NCBI RefSeq assembly: GCF_020667895.1
Contig: NZ_JAFMPS010000005.1
Span: forward strand, 62,001 to 126,000
Length of the DNA stretch: 64,000 nucleotides
Direction of reading: 5' to 3'
Origin: Alcanivorax sp. 1008
GTDB lineage: Bacteria > Pseudomonadota > Gammaproteobacteria > Pseudomonadales > Alcanivoracaceae
The notes below the pieces were generated by a model. The model was not told the origin of the DNA. It did no database searches and was given only the letters and a program-made list of their open reading frames with translations. The position numbers were made by a program, and so were the translations under genes. Of this stretch, positions 31,901 through 40,725 are shown piece by piece. The first letter of the stretch is position 1. Each line of letters begins with the position of its first letter.

Positions 31901-34336
31901 ATGACCGATATGAATTACGATAAAGACATTCTATACACACAGAAAAGCACCTTCGCTGAAGTGTTGGATGTGTTTAAGAATGGTGGCTCCGGCCCTGCAT
32001 TGATTGCTCTTGCAGTGTTGACCCTTTTTGTCCCGTACAGCGCTTGGGTGACCGTTCCAATTGGTGTTGTTCTTGCGCTAATCGCTGCGTCCCGAGATAC
32101 AATCTCCCCTCCCCTGTTTATGCCTCGCGCCAGTAATCAGCGCGATGTTCACGATTTAGACCCGGGCAAAAGAAAGCCAATGATGGCCAGGGGGTCAACT
32201 TACCTCGGAAGCGAAGTTCCAGAGGAGGTGTCTAAACCCCGACGTGAGGTATGGAATGTCGCCGACATGGAGACGCAGCACTACCTAGTGCTAGGTACTA
32301 CTGGTGCTGGTAAAACTGAATTCCTGCTCGGCCAAGTATTCAATAGCCTGCTACAAGGATCTGGCTGTGTTTATGTCGACGGCAAAGCTGAAACGAAGCT
32401 AGTCGGAAGAATCTACGCTATAGCAAGAAGACTCGGCCGCGAAGATGATGTGCTGGTCATTAGTTACTTGACTGGCAATCAAGATCTGCGATTTAGGAAT
32501 GTTCAGCAACTAACAAACACTTTCAACCCGCTAGTGTACGGCTCGTCTAGCGTGATTTCCGAAATGCTTAAATCGATGCTGGCCAGCACCGGCGGATCAG
32601 GCGGCGACAGCTGGCGAAACCTTGCAGAGCAGTTTCTGGACGCGCTGGTTCGCCCCTTGGTTTTCCTGCGCGACGTTGCAGAACAGCCTCTCACTGTTGG
32701 CAGAATTCGGAGTTCTTTGGACCTCCACGGTGTTGGCGCCTTGTTCCGAGAAATTGCGGAGCTTAAGCCAATGCTAGACAGTCAAGGCATTAAAGTGCCA
32801 CAGACAGTCACCGACGGACTCGCTGGCTATATCCGAAATCTGCCAGGCATCAAGGCAGAGCATGCCGATATGATTATCCATCAAGGCATAGTTCATGAAA
32901 AGTTACCGCAAACTGTAATGGACCAGCATGGCTATCGGTCCATGCAGCTGATACCCGTCCTAAGTATGCTTGCAGACGAGTACGGGCATATTTTCGAGGC
33001 GCCACGATCTGATGTTGATATGTGGGATGTGCTAACCAATAGACGAATTCTAATTGTGCTACTCCCGGCGCTAGAGAAGTCACCTAGCTCGATGGCAAAC
33101 CTTGGGAAGATCATTCTTGCCGCTATTAAATCCATGCTTGGCATGGCGTTGGGCCATCTGACTGACGGCGACCTCTGGATGCAAAGAAAGTCTGCTCCGC
33201 TGAAGTCAAAAACGCCCTTCAAGATTATTCTTGATGAGGTCGGCTATTACTTTGTTGAAGGCATCGCGGTAACCGCCGCCCAGGCAAGATCGCTTGGTTG
33301 CTCGTTTATATATGGAGCGCAGGACTTGCCAGCGCTTAAAAAGGGGAATGAGAAAGAGGCTGGCTCGGTCATCGGCAATACGAATACAAAAATCGTCGGC
33401 AGGATCGAGGATGCGCAAGACAGCATGCAGATGATAAGCGCTCGCGCTGGGCACGTGTATCGAAAGGAAAACAAAGGATACGAAAAGGAAAGCACCGAGC
33501 TTGGCGTAAAGGTAATGAAATCGAAGTCCATTGGCATTGAGCGCAGAGAAGCGATCACTGTGCGAGATGTTGAGTCGCTATCTAATGGACGGTTTATTTG
33601 CATGCATGGCCCCCATCGATTCACATTTGACGCACTCTTCACCGGTGCTATTGACCTTCGTTACACCCAAAACAATACCTTCGTCGACGTTGAGCCGCCG
33701 ACGCGCCAGGATATTGAGGAGTACGTTCTTGGAATGGAGCAGGCATCCGCAGCATTCGAGCGGATTATGAAGCAAAAGCCCGAGACCGAAGTTGCAGAAG
33801 ATCTAGTTAATGCCTCCAAGGCCATGGACATGCTAACCGGACGAATGAACCCGCTGAATGCGGCCATGGTGGCCCTGGAAAGGTATAGAGCCGTAGCGCT
33901 CCAAAAGAAAAAGGACATGCATGACGAGCTGCGGGCGAACGCCAAGAGTATCGCAGCATCTTCAGAGTTTGGGGAGGAAGTTGTCGACGTGTTTACGACT
34001 CCTAGAGGCTCGCTTGAAAGTGACGATGAGACATCCAGCCCTCGCGAGTCCCAGGACGAATCCTCCCTTGACCGCTCTACGGTAGAAGAAAGCCTGCGCA
34101 AGCTCCACCGTGCTGCAAATAAACGATTCGGCTCAGCATCGCCAATGAGTGCCTTCGATACTCTTGCCGAGACAACAGAGGCAGAAGATAAAGAATCCAA
34201 TGATGATGACCGGGCTGCCCGTGAGGCCCGCACCATTACTTCTCACATGGCCATTAGTACCCAGCACCCAGTAAATCCCCATCCAGAACGGGACAAAGGC
34301 TTGCTTATTAAATTATTGGCGAAGCTGCTCGAATAG
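31901..34336 (+). CDS. IcmO/DotL-type type IV coupling protein
   Basis: The 811-aa protein has two N-terminal membrane helices (about 33-63), Walker A LGTTGAGKTE (131-140) and Walker B KIILDEVGYYFVEG. The pattern around Walker A, GCVYVDGKAETKLVGRIYAIARRLGREDDVLVISYLTG, is that of DotL/IcmO and IncI TrbC coupling proteins, which connect DNA substrates to a type IVB-like secretion channel. The C-terminal ~150 residues are acidic and helical. No other Dot/Icm or relaxase gene is seen in the window, so transfer may rely on genes outside it. Confidence 0.82.
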   Translation: MTDMNYDKDILYTQKSTFAEVLDVFKNGGSGPALIALAVLTLFVPYSAWVTVPIGVVLALIAASRDTISPPLFMPRASNQRDVHDLDPGKRKPMMARGSTYLGSEVPEEVSKPRREVWNVADMETQHYLVLGTTGAGKTEFLLGQVFNSLLQGSGCVYVDGKAETKLVGRIYAIARRLGREDDVLVISYLTGNQDLRFRNVQQLTNTFNPLVYGSSSVISEMLKSMLASTGGSGGDSWRNLAEQFLDALVRPLVFLRDVAEQPLTVGRIRSSLDLHGVGALFREIAELKPMLDSQGIKVPQTVTDGLAGYIRNLPGIKAEHADMIIHQGIVHEKLPQTVMDQHGYRSMQLIPVLSMLADEYGHIFEAPRSDVDMWDVLTNRRILIVLLPALEKSPSSMANLGKIILAAIKSMLGMALGHLTDGDLWMQRKSAPLKSKTPFKIILDEVGYYFVEGIAVTAAQARSLGCSFIYGAQDLPALKKGNEKEAGSVIGNTNTKIVGRIEDAQDSMQMISARAGHVYRKENKGYEKESTELGVKVMKSKSIGIERREAITVRDVESLSNGRFICMHGPHRFTFDALFTGAIDLRYTQNNTFVDVEPPTRQDIEEYVLGMEQASAAFERIMKQKPETEVAEDLVNASKAMDMLTGRMNPLNAAMVALERYRAVALQKKKDMHDELRANAKSIAASSEFGEEVVDVFTTPRGSLESDDETSSPRESQDESSLDRSTVEESLRKLHRAANKRFGSASPMSAFDTLAETTEAEDKESNDDDRAAREARTITSHMAISTQHPVNPHPERDKGLLIKLLAKLLE

Positions 34337-34338
34337 TT

Positions 34339-34968
34339 CTAATCAATAATAAAATCGAGAATCACGCCATCACAATCGGGCACCTTATAGCTGTCGATGG
34401 CGTCCCGAGAAAGAATCGTGACAAAAGAGTACTCCTCGCGGTCACTGCCCATAATCGGGTAGATCACCGCTTCGAGGTGCTTGGTTGGCGGGTAAGATCT
34501 CAAAAACTCGGTCAGGAGCTCTGGCTGCCAAGAAAAACGAATAGTGCTTGATGGTATATCGCGCGGACGCCTTTTAATCGGGACATTGCGCTGCTTCAGG
34601 AACTCCGTATATGCCTCATCAAGCTGCTCGAGAAGCGCAGCCCGGCACTTGCTTATGTAGAGGATCGTCGACCCCCGCATAACATCGATATCGGTATTAT
34701 TTTTGTGGTCCGATATCCCTCTAAGATAGACCTCCACAGGATAAACCCATTGCTTCTTACCTTTTGGCAGGGCGTCCATATCCTTCTCGATATGCATCAA
34801 CGCGCTATGGCTTGAGTAGAATCCATGGAGGAGGCTCAGCCCTTTCTTGGAAAGAGCTGGGAGTCCGATCGTTCTGATAGGAGGTATGGAGTGAATGGGG
34901 AAGCGATCGCCAGGATCTGGAGCGTATCCAGCAGGCAGGAAAAATGCTCCGTAGCAGGCAAGCCTCAT
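34339..34968 (-). CDS. Hypothetical protein (209 aa)
   Basis: Convergent with the coupling protein gene, two bases apart. ATG 34968 opens a product that begins with a short hydrophobic stretch (MRLACYGAFFLPAGYAP). A signal-like start is possible but it is not a clean lipobox. The body is mixed alpha/beta with VIYPIMGSDREEYSFVTILS near the end. Not recognised. A CCCGTAAAC operator at 34978-35001 lies between it and the divergent gene at 35029. Confidence 0.55.
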   Translation of the reverse strand: MRLACYGAFFLPAGYAPDPGDRFPIHSIPPIRTIGLPALSKKGLSLLHGFYSSHSALMHIEKDMDALPKGKKQWVYPVEVYLRGISDHKNNTDIDVMRGSTILYISKCRAALLEQLDEAYTEFLKQRNVPIKRRPRDIPSSTIRFSWQPELLTEFLRSYPPTKHLEAVIYPIMGSDREEYSFVTILSRDAIDSYKVPDCDGVILDFIID

Positions 34969-34977
34969 TGAAAATAT

Positions 34978-35001
34978 CCCGTAAACAACCCATAATACGT
35001 G
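34978..35001. promoter_or_regulatory. CCCGTA...TACGTGA operator between divergent genes
   Basis: CCCGTAAACAACCCATAATA followed by CGTG is a 24-bp member of the operator family, between 34339-34968 (minus) and 35029 (plus). It could control both. Confidence 0.45.
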
Positions 35002-35028
35002 AAATACGAACCGCAGGAGATGCTCAAC

Positions 35029-35694
35029 ATGGTCACCAAAGTGACTGCTCGCAGCTCAACCATCATCCCCGAGAAAGGAGCGCAACTGTGCTGGGCGCAC
35101 CTGCCCCGGCTCCAAGCCTACATCAGCGACTACTTCAAGGGGAAGGCTAAAGAAGAAACCAACGAGAGCGATACTGCGGGCCCGACCATCACCATCGAGA
35201 CAATGTGCACGATCCTCGGCATCCAGCAGAATGTTTGGGATAAGAATGTGCGCAGCGCAGACAAAGCCAATCAGCCTATCCAGGATGTAACACTGTGTCT
35301 TTTGGTACGCTTGTACTTTAACAATCCTGGCCTGGCTTGGGACTACGTATCTCCTCTACGGATACATCAGATCCTTGGCGGCCCTCTTAAGTACACAGGG
35401 AGAATGTTCGGGCGGGAAGACGGCTCGGCGCATAGATGGGTAAGCGGTGGATCCAGTGGCAGACCAAGCGCCACGGTATCAAGACTCATGCTGCACTTCC
35501 GAGATCTGTACAACGTGCACGGTGAAAACATCAGAGGCACATGGGAAGACATGGTTAAGACTGAGTATGCCTTCCATGGGATCGATGAGCCCTTCGGAAA
35601 ATCGATCGAGAAGGCTCACAGCGAGGCAGCTCAGCGCCACAGTGTCGTACTGGCAGCGCTTGCCTCAGATGATGATGAGACTAAGGAGAAATAA
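35029..35694 (+). CDS. Hypothetical protein (221 aa)
   Basis: ATG 35029 (MVTKVTARS) has AGGAG 9 bases upstream; GTG 34999 is upstream in frame but lies inside the operator. The protein is mixed alpha/beta with two stretches that look like helix-turn-helix segments (TIETMCTILGIQQNVWDKNV; SATVSRLMLHFRDLYNV). It could be a DNA-binding protein. Its stop is 3 bp before the TTG start of the next gene, so they form an operon. Family unknown. Confidence 0.55.
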   Translation: MVTKVTARSSTIIPEKGAQLCWAHLPRLQAYISDYFKGKAKEETNESDTAGPTITIETMCTILGIQQNVWDKNVRSADKANQPIQDVTLCLLVRLYFNNPGLAWDYVSPLRIHQILGGPLKYTGRMFGREDGSAHRWVSGGSSGRPSATVSRLMLHFRDLYNVHGENIRGTWEDMVKTEYAFHGIDEPFGKSIEKAHSEAAQRHSVVLAALASDDDETKEK

Positions 35695-35697
35695 GCA

Positions 35698-36198
35698 TTG
35701 GACGCTGCTGTCGCCAGGCTTCTGATGGAAGAAACTCACTCTAAGGCCGCCGAAGCCATAGACAAGAGCTTCGGCACCGGTGCGCACCTCGTCACGTCAG
35801 CACTGACAACAATGTTGATCCGGGAAGTCCTGGCCAAGTTTGGGTTACCTCTCCGGATCATTGCCTGCCGCGCGAAAGTTGTAATGTCTGATGAAAACGG
35901 AGAGCAGCCTGTCGCCACTGACGATGACCACCTAGTAATGGTGGGAAGCGGTTTTTACTTCGCCCCTCTCCTTGGCAGAATGGGCGGCGCCCGGTCCGCA
36001 CCAGGAAGAAATGTATTTGTGGCAGGAAGGTTCCCAGGCCCGCATCAAGCGGACGCGCCATTTCGTGCAAGACATGGGGACCTGATTGTCACATTCTCCC
36101 CAAAAGAGGATCAGGTAAGCTGGCTCTATAGCTCTGATGCAGACCCCAAGAGAGTTGGGCCATTAGTTCGGCAGATAATTGCTGCGATTGCCGCATAG
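35698..36198 (+). CDS. Hypothetical protein (166 aa), TTG start
   Basis: TTG 35698 follows AAGGAGAAATAAGCA, with the ribosome site overlapping the upstream stop. The protein is alpha/beta with glycine-rich loops (MVGSGFYFAPLLGRMGGARS). No motif is identified. It ends 4 bp before the convergent VWA gene's stop. It is co-directional with the 35029 gene. Confidence 0.55.
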   Translation: MDAAVARLLMEETHSKAAEAIDKSFGTGAHLVTSALTTMLIREVLAKFGLPLRIIACRAKVVMSDENGEQPVATDDDHLVMVGSGFYFAPLLGRMGGARSAPGRNVFVAGRFPGPHQADAPFRARHGDLIVTFSPKEDQVSWLYSSDADPKRVGPLVRQIIAAIAA

Positions 36199-36202
36199 GG
36201 CG

Positions 36203-38140
36203 TTATCGCCCTGGCCCAGGCGTATCATCGATTTCTGGAAGAGAGTCCCAGTCCACAGTTGCATCATCCGTGATCTCAACAACCTCAGCATACTCAGCAA
36301 CCGCCGTAGCAAAGCCAGCCGTTTTGTGTCCTTCCGGGCATACAAAAACTGTCGGAGGGGGCACTTGATCAAGAGCTGAAAGACGTGGTGGATAGTCGAA
36401 AAGATCAGTGAAATAAACGATAGCATCAACCTTGATTTCTTGGTCCTGCAGATATGAAACACCTTGATTGATAACCTTTGCCAGATCTGTACCGCCGCGG
36501 CCGGGAACGACAATTTTTTCTAATACATCTTCTGCGTTTTCTTCGGTTACCTCAACCGGCTCTCCTCTTAAAGACGTGTCGCCAGAGTAAACAAACAAAC
36601 GAGCTGCACCGCCGTCTGCCCCCTCTGCCAGCCCTTTGGTTTCGGAGAAGAACATACGAAGCATCTCCATGCTCACCGAGCCAGAACTATCGATCAGGGT
36701 GAGGATGACAGATTCCTGCCGTTTTTGGACATCACTGCCCTGATAAAGCGCTCCTCCTAGCCCCATCATCCCAGGGTCAATGTAAAATACGGAGTGGGGC
36801 TCATCCATATCCTTTTCGTAAGACTTGCCGGCGCCGTTGATTACCTCACCAACAGCTCCCGTCCAACTGATTTTTGGCTCATTCAGTCTATCAATAACAT
36901 CGTTAGCATATTCATCCATGTGCTTGCCTGGCATTATGTCGCCAATCCCGCTCTCTCGCCGCTTGTTAAGGGCGTTCTCCACCATTCTTGAGGCCTTGTT
37001 TTCAATCTGAGAGTGCGCCGACTTATCGCTTGAGTCAGGAATCCCCAGCGCATCCTTAACCTTCTCGAGCTCAGGGTTTGAGTGAAGACTCTCTTCAAGA
37101 ATGCGCGCCAGATCCTTCGACGAAATCATGTGAGATGATGTGTCGCCATTCATAGACTTGTCGGTGCCTTTGCCAGCCTTCCGAAGAGCCTCTGCAAGCT
37201 GCTCTTCCGCCGACTTCACAGGGCCTGATTCTCCTTCGCCCTGCTGACCTGACTGATCCGGCTGACCCTGCTGACCCTGCTGACCCGACTGATCCGACTG
37301 ATCCGGCTGGCCCTGCTGACCTGACTGATCCGGCTGACCTGACTGATCCGGCTGGCCCTGCTGACCCGACTGATCCGGCTGGCCCTGCTGACCTGACTGA
37401 TCCGGCTGACCCTGCTGACCTGACTGATCCGGCTGGCCCTGCTGACCCGACTGATCCGGCTGGCCCTGCTGACCCGACTGATCCGGCTGGCCCTGCTGAC
37501 TTGTCTGGCTCTGAGCGTGCTCGCGATTAATTCGATTCACCTCCCCGACCATTTCGCGGAAAATTTCTTCCTCGCTCATGGCTGCATATTTTTCGACTGC
37601 CTCGAGGCCGTGAGCTGTTTTTGCCATGATCTGTCCCCAAGGGTATTTGGGGTAGCCGATTTTTTGTCTCGCATTAATTGCGCGATCCAAAGCAACGTTC
37701 GCTGCATAGCCTCCAAGCTCTTTTGAGCCAAAAACCTGAGCAGCGTTGCGTAGGCGTCGATTGTGCTGCAGTAGAACGTGGCCTACCTCATGCAATACAA
37801 GATGGATGACCTCGTAAGTATTAGGGTTGGCTTGCTCGCTTTCGATTAGGGACTGGAGAAACGGCGCCGCAATATAAATGTGTCGAAAGTCAGTAAAGGC
37901 TGTATTTGCTACCTTCTCCATGATCACAGGGTGATCGTAGACAAAGACCGGCAGCTCTTGGAGCAACAGAGACGCGGCGCCGAATCGCGGAACAAAATGG
38001 CGGCGGCCGCGAATCGTTAATGGAATCGAGGCCCTCATCCATTCGGTGACCCGGTTCATGTGGAGCTGCAGGTGTGGGAAGTTTTGGTTTAGGACGCCAC
38101 CCTTTGGTGGTGCCACAGGGGCAGACGCTATATCGCTCAT
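36203..38140 (-). CDS. DUF2201-type metallopeptidase/VWA protein with QPDQSGQQG repeats
   Basis: The 645-aa protein has three parts. The N-terminal ~190 residues hold VIHLVLHEVGHVLLQHNRR, an HExxH zinc motif (H117-H121). A Gln/Pro/Asp/Ser/Gly linker (about 213-300) contains eight 9-residue repeats. The C-terminal ~230 residues are a VWA domain with the MIDAS signature LIDSSGS. This is the architecture of DUF2201 proteins that work with MoxR ATPases; a MoxR-type ATPase is encoded nearby at 39124. The pair probably acts as a chaperone or remodelling system. Confidence 0.75.
   Translation of the reverse strand: MSDIASAPVAPPKGGVLNQNFPHLQLHMNRVTEWMRASIPLTIRGRRHFVPRFGAASLLLQELPVFVYDHPVIMEKVANTAFTDFRHIYIAAPFLQSLIESEQANPNTYEVIHLVLHEVGHVLLQHNRRLRNAAQVFGSKELGGYAANVALDRAINARQKIGYPKYPWGQIMAKTAHGLEAVEKYAAMSEEEIFREMVGEVNRINREHAQSQTSQQGQPDQSGQQGQPDQSGQQGQPDQSGQQGQPDQSGQQGQPDQSGQQGQPDQSGQPDQSGQQGQPDQSDQSGQQGQQGQPDQSGQQGEGESGPVKSAEEQLAEALRKAGKGTDKSMNGDTSSHMISSKDLARILEESLHSNPELEKVKDALGIPDSSDKSAHSQIENKASRMVENALNKRRESGIGDIMPGKHMDEYANDVIDRLNEPKISWTGAVGEVINGAGKSYEKDMDEPHSVFYIDPGMMGLGGALYQGSDVQKRQESVILTLIDSSGSVSMEMLRMFFSETKGLAEGADGGAARLFVYSGDTSLRGEPVEVTEENAEDVLEKIVVPGRGGTDLAKVINQGVSYLQDQEIKVDAIVYFTDLFDYPPRLSALDQVPPPTVFVCPEGHKTAGFATAVAEYAEVVEITDDATVDWDSLPEIDDTPGPGR
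37243..37503 (-). repeat. 27-bp tandem repeats encoding QQGQPDQSG
   Basis: Eight full copies plus partial units of a 27-bp repeat within the VWA-protein gene. Codons are nearly identical between copies (runs of CTGACC or CTGGCC with GACTGATCC), so length changes by slippage or recombination are likely. Confidence 0.75.
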
Positions 38141-38161
38141 CTTAAAATCTCCGGAAAAACA

Positions 38162-39025
38162 CTAAATCACGCTGAAATCAGGGTCATTCATGCTGTCAGC
38201 GTCAGTGATTGACTCAAGGCGGGCCTCAATCGTCTGGCCTCGCACTACCGTAATAACGTCACTCAGGCCTCTGCTGTCGGCAATGGACACTGCGTCTAAC
38301 CCATAGCGAGACCGGTCGGTTACCTTGCACCCGTTTTGGGCAAGGGAGATCAAAATTCTGGACGCTTTGAGCTGATGTTCCTCGTACTGCTTGGCGTTTC
38401 GGACCACTACCATTGCCGGGGTTTCTCGAGCCACATCACCGGCATCAAACGTGCTGAAGTCGTACCCGTTAGCACACAGATGTTCAAACAGGGCGGGACA
38501 AATGGCCGAGCAAGCGACCTGGGCAAGCTCATGGGTTGGGGGCTGGTTGGCTACGACAAGATATCGAACAAACATCTCATCAAGGTCGTCTGCGCCAACG
38601 CCCAGAACCGCGTGTGCAAGTCTGGCGACCTGGTCGTCAGACAGCGCCAGGGCCTCCGCCCGCTTAGGCAGCGTCGTCAGGAGACATTCCAAGGCTGACG
38701 CGGCCGCCAGATAAGCATCTGCCTGGTCAACCGTGCGGGCGCCAACCTGCGAGGCGATCTGCTCTGCCCAGAGAGCAAGATAATCAGCAATGGTGCTTTT
38801 CTCGTGGTCGTTAGGAGAATCGAGGGTGTCGCGGTAAAGCAGCTCTGTCCCACCTGAGACTTTGCCGAGGGCATCATCGAGCTGATCCTGGATCTGTCCG
38901 CCGGTGCCAAGGGCTTTCTCAAGGGCTTGAACGACGGCGATTGCCTCCCCGGTACCCGTAAACACGGTTTCCCCGACAGTAACCTCTCTCATTCCGGTCA
39001 ATACCGTTTTGTTCGCCTGGCTCAT
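38162..39025 (-). CDS. Hypothetical protein with ankyrin-like C-terminus (287 aa)
   Basis: Immediately upstream of the VWA gene (22 bp gap), same strand. The helical protein has 'ILISLAQNGCKVTDRSRYGLDAVSIADSRGLSDVITVVRG' near the end, split here as LISLAQNGCKVTDRSRYG and LDAVSIADSRGLSDVI, one ankyrin-like repeat. No catalytic motif. It probably belongs to the MoxR/VWA operon and could be its adaptor. The start at 39025 faces the divergent MoxR gene at 39124. Confidence 0.6.
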   Translation of the reverse strand: MSQANKTVLTGMREVTVGETVFTGTGEAIAVVQALEKALGTGGQIQDQLDDALGKVSGGTELLYRDTLDSPNDHEKSTIADYLALWAEQIASQVGARTVDQADAYLAAASALECLLTTLPKRAEALALSDDQVARLAHAVLGVGADDLDEMFVRYLVVANQPPTHELAQVACSAICPALFEHLCANGYDFSTFDAGDVARETPAMVVVRNAKQYEEHQLKASRILISLAQNGCKVTDRSRYGLDAVSIADSRGLSDVITVVRGQTIEARLESITDADSMNDPDFSVI

Positions 39026-39077
39026 GTTTTAGTCTCCCGCCACTATTGAAACCAGCCCCTGAGCGCTGGTAAGCTAT

Positions 39078-39101
39078 TACGCATAATATACATCTTACGG
39101 G
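39078..39101. promoter_or_regulatory. CCCGTATA-family operator in the MoxR/VWA divergent region
   Basis: TTACGCATAATATACATCTT plus ACGGG lies between the divergent genes at 39025 and 39124. It ends 22 bp before the ATG at 39124. A regulator here would control both halves of the MoxR/VWA system. Confidence 0.5.
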
Positions 39102-39123
39102 ATATTGAGGCAGGGCGGAACCC

Positions 39124-40719
39124 ATGAGCGAATCTGAAAACATCAAGGGACTTGTATCGGCTGGCCAGCTGGCAAAGCGCATGGTCATTGGTTATTTGAT
39201 CAAGCTCCACGGGGCTAAGGACCTTATTAAAGAGGGGCTCATAGAGCCTAATACCGAATGGAACGATCGAGTGGAGGCTGCCTACGAGGCCGCGACCGGG
39301 GGGCTCGAATTTGATCCAGCTCTGAAGGTGACCCCGAGAGCGGCGTTCTACGCGCAGGGGTTCCCTGGTGAAGGCAAGTCTACAGCATTCAAAATTGCAG
39401 CCCGGGACCTATCTAGGCTGCTTCGCCTGAATTGCGTTGTTGACCCTAGCCCAGATTACGAGCCTGACCAGAATCGCGACTTCGTGTTCATTACGGAGAA
39501 CCTGGCAGGCCAAAACTCCATCATTGATGTTGGCGGTATTCCAGATGTTCAGGAGCGGATGCTGGGCGGCAAGCCGCAGCGGTTCCTGATTAAGCGGGTG
39601 CGTGCATCGTTTGCCATCGCCTCTGCGGCCGCGGCCAACCTCATCTTGTTTGATGACATCTCAAATGCGTCGCCCGCAATTCAAGACACGATGCTGTCCA
39701 TCTGCCTGGAGAACAAGTTCCAGGATTTGCAGCTTCCTCGCACTACCCTCATGGGCTATACCGGCAACTATGGCGCCATGGACGGCACCAATGCGATGAA
39801 GGTGTCTGCCGCGCTACGCACTCGTGTTCAGCTATTTAATGTCCAAGACACCTGCCACGAGTGGTGCGATCGTATTAATAAAGCGCTCGCAGGTGACCCG
39901 CTTGGCTCCGCCGGCACAGTGGCATTCCTGCGGGCCCACGGTGATGAGAATTTCAGGTCTCCGCCTCCAAAGGGCGCCAAGGGCGCGATTTACACCTACC
40001 CCGCCCCCCGCACGTGGTCATTCTTTCTGACTGAGGCTCGCGCTTTTTTGAGCATGTATAGCCAGATGGAGAAGAAGGGTGATCACTCGCTCTGGGAGTC
40101 AATGGGCTACTCAGACCCATGGGATTACCTCGAAGACAGCGCTGTTTCATCTATCGGCCCTGAGGCTGGTCACAAATATCGTGTCTTCGCGCAAATGATG
40201 TATACCGAGGCAGCCCCCCTCGCCCGTGCTTTTGTTGAAAACGGATCTCTCGACGATGACCAAATGAAGCTGCTTAAAGAGAAGGTCGGAGCGGGTCGAA
40301 ATGCCGATGAAGTAGGCTTCGCCAACCAGTTTCTTGACCTAGTGATTGGCGAGGTCATGACGGATGTTAAAGCGCGAGCGCAGCAGGATTCAGCGACCTT
40401 GGCTAAAGCTCATAAACTTGTGGCTGGCGCATGTTACGGACTGGCAGCCCTCCCCATGGGCTGTACCAGCCTAGCACTGAACACGTACGGCACTAAACTG
40501 CTGAGCTGCGCTCCCAACCTGGCAGATAATCGCAAGGGCAATGAGGATGTGCTGAATACCAAAACGATCGAAAGCATCTTGGATGCTGTCACAGAAACCT
40601 GCACTGAGACAGGCCGATCACTATCGAAGTCTCAAAGCCAAGGTATCGGAGACGCCCTTGCGGGCCGCGTATATCTCGACGATGACGTTATGGCCGTTGC
40701 AACGCCGACAGGGGCATAA
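39124..40719 (+). CDS. MoxR-type AAA+ ATPase
   Basis: The 531-aa protein has Walker A GFPGEGKST (79-87) and Walker B-like ANLILFDDIS, followed by PRTTLMGYTGN, which fits sensor 1. The overall layout is MoxR-like AAA+. MoxR ATPases act with VWA-domain proteins as chaperones for maturation or complex assembly; a VWA/DUF2201 protein is encoded 1 kb away, divergent. The C-terminal ~200 residues are helical and unrelated to known motifs. Next gene (primase) starts 6 bp after the stop. Confidence 0.7.
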   Translation: MSESENIKGLVSAGQLAKRMVIGYLIKLHGAKDLIKEGLIEPNTEWNDRVEAAYEAATGGLEFDPALKVTPRAAFYAQGFPGEGKSTAFKIAARDLSRLLRLNCVVDPSPDYEPDQNRDFVFITENLAGQNSIIDVGGIPDVQERMLGGKPQRFLIKRVRASFAIASAAAANLILFDDISNASPAIQDTMLSICLENKFQDLQLPRTTLMGYTGNYGAMDGTNAMKVSAALRTRVQLFNVQDTCHEWCDRINKALAGDPLGSAGTVAFLRAHGDENFRSPPPKGAKGAIYTYPAPRTWSFFLTEARAFLSMYSQMEKKGDHSLWESMGYSDPWDYLEDSAVSSIGPEAGHKYRVFAQMMYTEAAPLARAFVENGSLDDDQMKLLKEKVGAGRNADEVGFANQFLDLVIGEVMTDVKARAQQDSATLAKAHKLVAGACYGLAALPMGCTSLALNTYGTKLLSCAPNLADNRKGNEDVLNTKTIESILDAVTETCTETGRSLSKSQSQGIGDALAGRVYLDDDVMAVATPTGA

Positions 40720-40725
40720 AGACAC

